Assembly: GCF_024199985.1 (NCBI RefSeq)
Contig: NZ_JANARS010000015.1
Coordinates: forward strand, 1 to 53,450
DNA: 53,450 bases
Direction: 5' to 3'
Origin: Nocardioides pinisoli
GTDB taxonomy: Bacteria > Actinomycetota > Actinomycetes > Propionibacteriales > Nocardioidaceae
Position numbers and translations under genes: made by a program. This document shows positions 52,741-53,450 of this stretch, piece by piece (positions within the stretch are counted from its first letter, which is position 1; each line of letters begins with the position of its first letter). The notes under the pieces were generated by a model, which did no database searches, had not been told where the DNA came from, and was given only the letters and a program-made list of their open reading frames with translations.

Positions 52741-53385
52741 GTGCCAGCCGTCGTCCGCTCCGTCAACGCCGGCACGGCCGGCCCGGTCCCGGGGCTGAAG
52801 CGGCCGAGCGGCATCCACAAGCACCCGGTCGACGTCATCGAGGTGCGCGACCCCGGCCCCAAGCGCGGCGGGCTCGGGAGTGGCGTCGTCGGCGACGCGA
52901 TCATCAGCCGCAAGCACCACGGCGGGACGACCCAGGCCGTCTACGCCGTGGCCCGCGAGGAGCTCGACTGGTGGGGCGGGCACCTCGGCCGCGACCTGTC
53001 CGACGGGATGTTCGGCGAGAACCTGACCACGGTCGGCCTCGAGGTCGACACCGCGGAGGTGGGGGAGCGGTGGCAGGTGGGCGGCACGCTCCTCGAGGTG
53101 TGCGGCCCCCGCATCCCGTGTGCGACGTTCGCCAAGCACATGGCCGAGCGGGCGTGGGTACGACGCTTCGCCGAGCGCGGACTGACCGGCGCCTACCTCG
53201 CCGTCCTCGAGCCGGGCCCGATCCGGGCGGGCGACGCGATCGAGGTGGTGCACCGACCGGGGCACGGGCTGACCCTGCCGATGTACTTCCGAGCCCTCAT
53301 GGGCGACAGGGAGCTCGCTGCCGTCTTCCTGCGGTCGGGTCTGCTGCCGGAGGTCGAGCACGACTGGCTCGCCCGGCGGCAGTAG
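52741..53385 (+). CDS. MOSC domain protein (YiiM-like)
   Basis: This 214-aa MOSC (molybdenum cofactor sulfurase C-terminal) domain protein resembles the stand-alone YiiM type, thought to handle molybdenum-cofactor-bound sulfur or reduce N-hydroxylated compounds. 'GLKRPSGIHKHPV' and 'GVVGDAIISRKHHGGTTQAV' are the family blocks (G-D-x-x-x-x-x-x-H-G-G). 'MFGENLTTVGLEVDTAEVGE' follows, and 'CGPRIPCATFAKHM' carries the conserved Cys in the P-C context. The GTG at 52741 is fixed by a leaderless -10. A strong terminator hairpin follows. Confidence 0.85.
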   Translation: MPAVVRSVNAGTAGPVPGLKRPSGIHKHPVDVIEVRDPGPKRGGLGSGVVGDAIISRKHHGGTTQAVYAVAREELDWWGGHLGRDLSDGMFGENLTTVGLEVDTAEVGERWQVGGTLLEVCGPRIPCATFAKHMAERAWVRRFAERGLTGAYLAVLEPGPIRAGDAIEVVHRPGHGLTLPMYFRALMGDRELAAVFLRSGLLPEVEHDWLARRQ

Positions 53386-53402
53386 AAGTGGCAGGACGAG
53401 AC

Positions 53403-53434
53403 GTGGCCGCGGACCCGACCGGGTCCGCGGCCAC
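53403..53434 (+). terminator. Terminator hairpin after MOSC gene
   Basis: GTGGCCGCGGACCC (53403-53416), a GACC loop and GGGTCCGCGGCCAC (53421-53434) form a perfect 14-bp stem, 17 bp past the MOSC stop. No U-tract is seen. The last 16 bases of the window hold nothing else. Confidence 0.8.
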
Positions 53435-53450
53435 CGTCGTGCCAGGGGCG

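Overview
The window reads as chromosomal DNA of a very high-GC actinobacterium, most likely Nocardioides or a close relative (inference). Support comes from strong G/C third-position bias, many GTG starts, short intergenic gaps, a methylmalonyl-CoA mutase operon, a mycobacterial-style second succinate dehydrogenase, and at least nine genes with a TANNNT -10 hexamer exactly 6 nt before the start codon (leaderless mRNAs). I saw no rRNA, tRNA, CRISPR array, prophage or insertion sequence.

Layout. 0.2-5.8 kb: MFS efflux protein, a 52-aa small ORF, secreted lipase, trpS, 2'-5' RNA ligase-like protein and a YihY/BrkB membrane protein. 5.9-7.2 kb: a Vsr/DUF559-like nuclease gene bracketed by four related palindromes (two on each side) and preceded by two DnaA-box-like sequences. 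I consider this the most unusual locus here. 7.3-14.5 kb: two complete, divergently transcribed succinate dehydrogenases, a cytochrome-b type (sdhCAB, minus strand) and a type F/Rieske-like one (plus strand). 14.5-17.6 kb: sulfotransferase-like protein, SDR and its divergent XRE regulator. 17.6-22.6 kb: mutA-mutB-meaB. 22.7-29.6 kb: M20 amidohydrolase, PAS histidine kinase, DUF309 protein, small membrane proteins, arylamine N-acetyltransferase, a decayed thiE/thiD remnant and a CDP-glycerol glycerophosphotransferase-like protein.

29.6-46 kb is mainly a nucleoside salvage and catabolism region. It holds a BMP-type nucleoside ABC importer, cdd, deoA, add, a uridine kinase-like gene and deoC with two aldehyde dehydrogenase genes, the second lacking its catalytic domain. 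Two paralogous membrane-anchored substrate-binding/VWA proteins lie among them. Nucleosides would be imported, deaminated (Cdd, Add) and phosphorolysed (DeoA). Deoxyribose phosphate would be split by DeoC and the acetaldehyde oxidised by the ALDH. A PGM2/PmmB-like phosphosugar mutase at 50.6-52.3 kb could supply the phosphopentomutase step.

46-53.4 kb: PH-like membrane protein, TetR regulator with two identical operator palindromes shared with a divergent oxidoreductase, YidC/Oxa1 paralogue with a small membrane protein, secreted beta-helix protein, phosphosugar mutase, VOC protein, MOSC protein and a final terminator hairpin. All functions are read from sequence motifs and gene context; no database search was possible.
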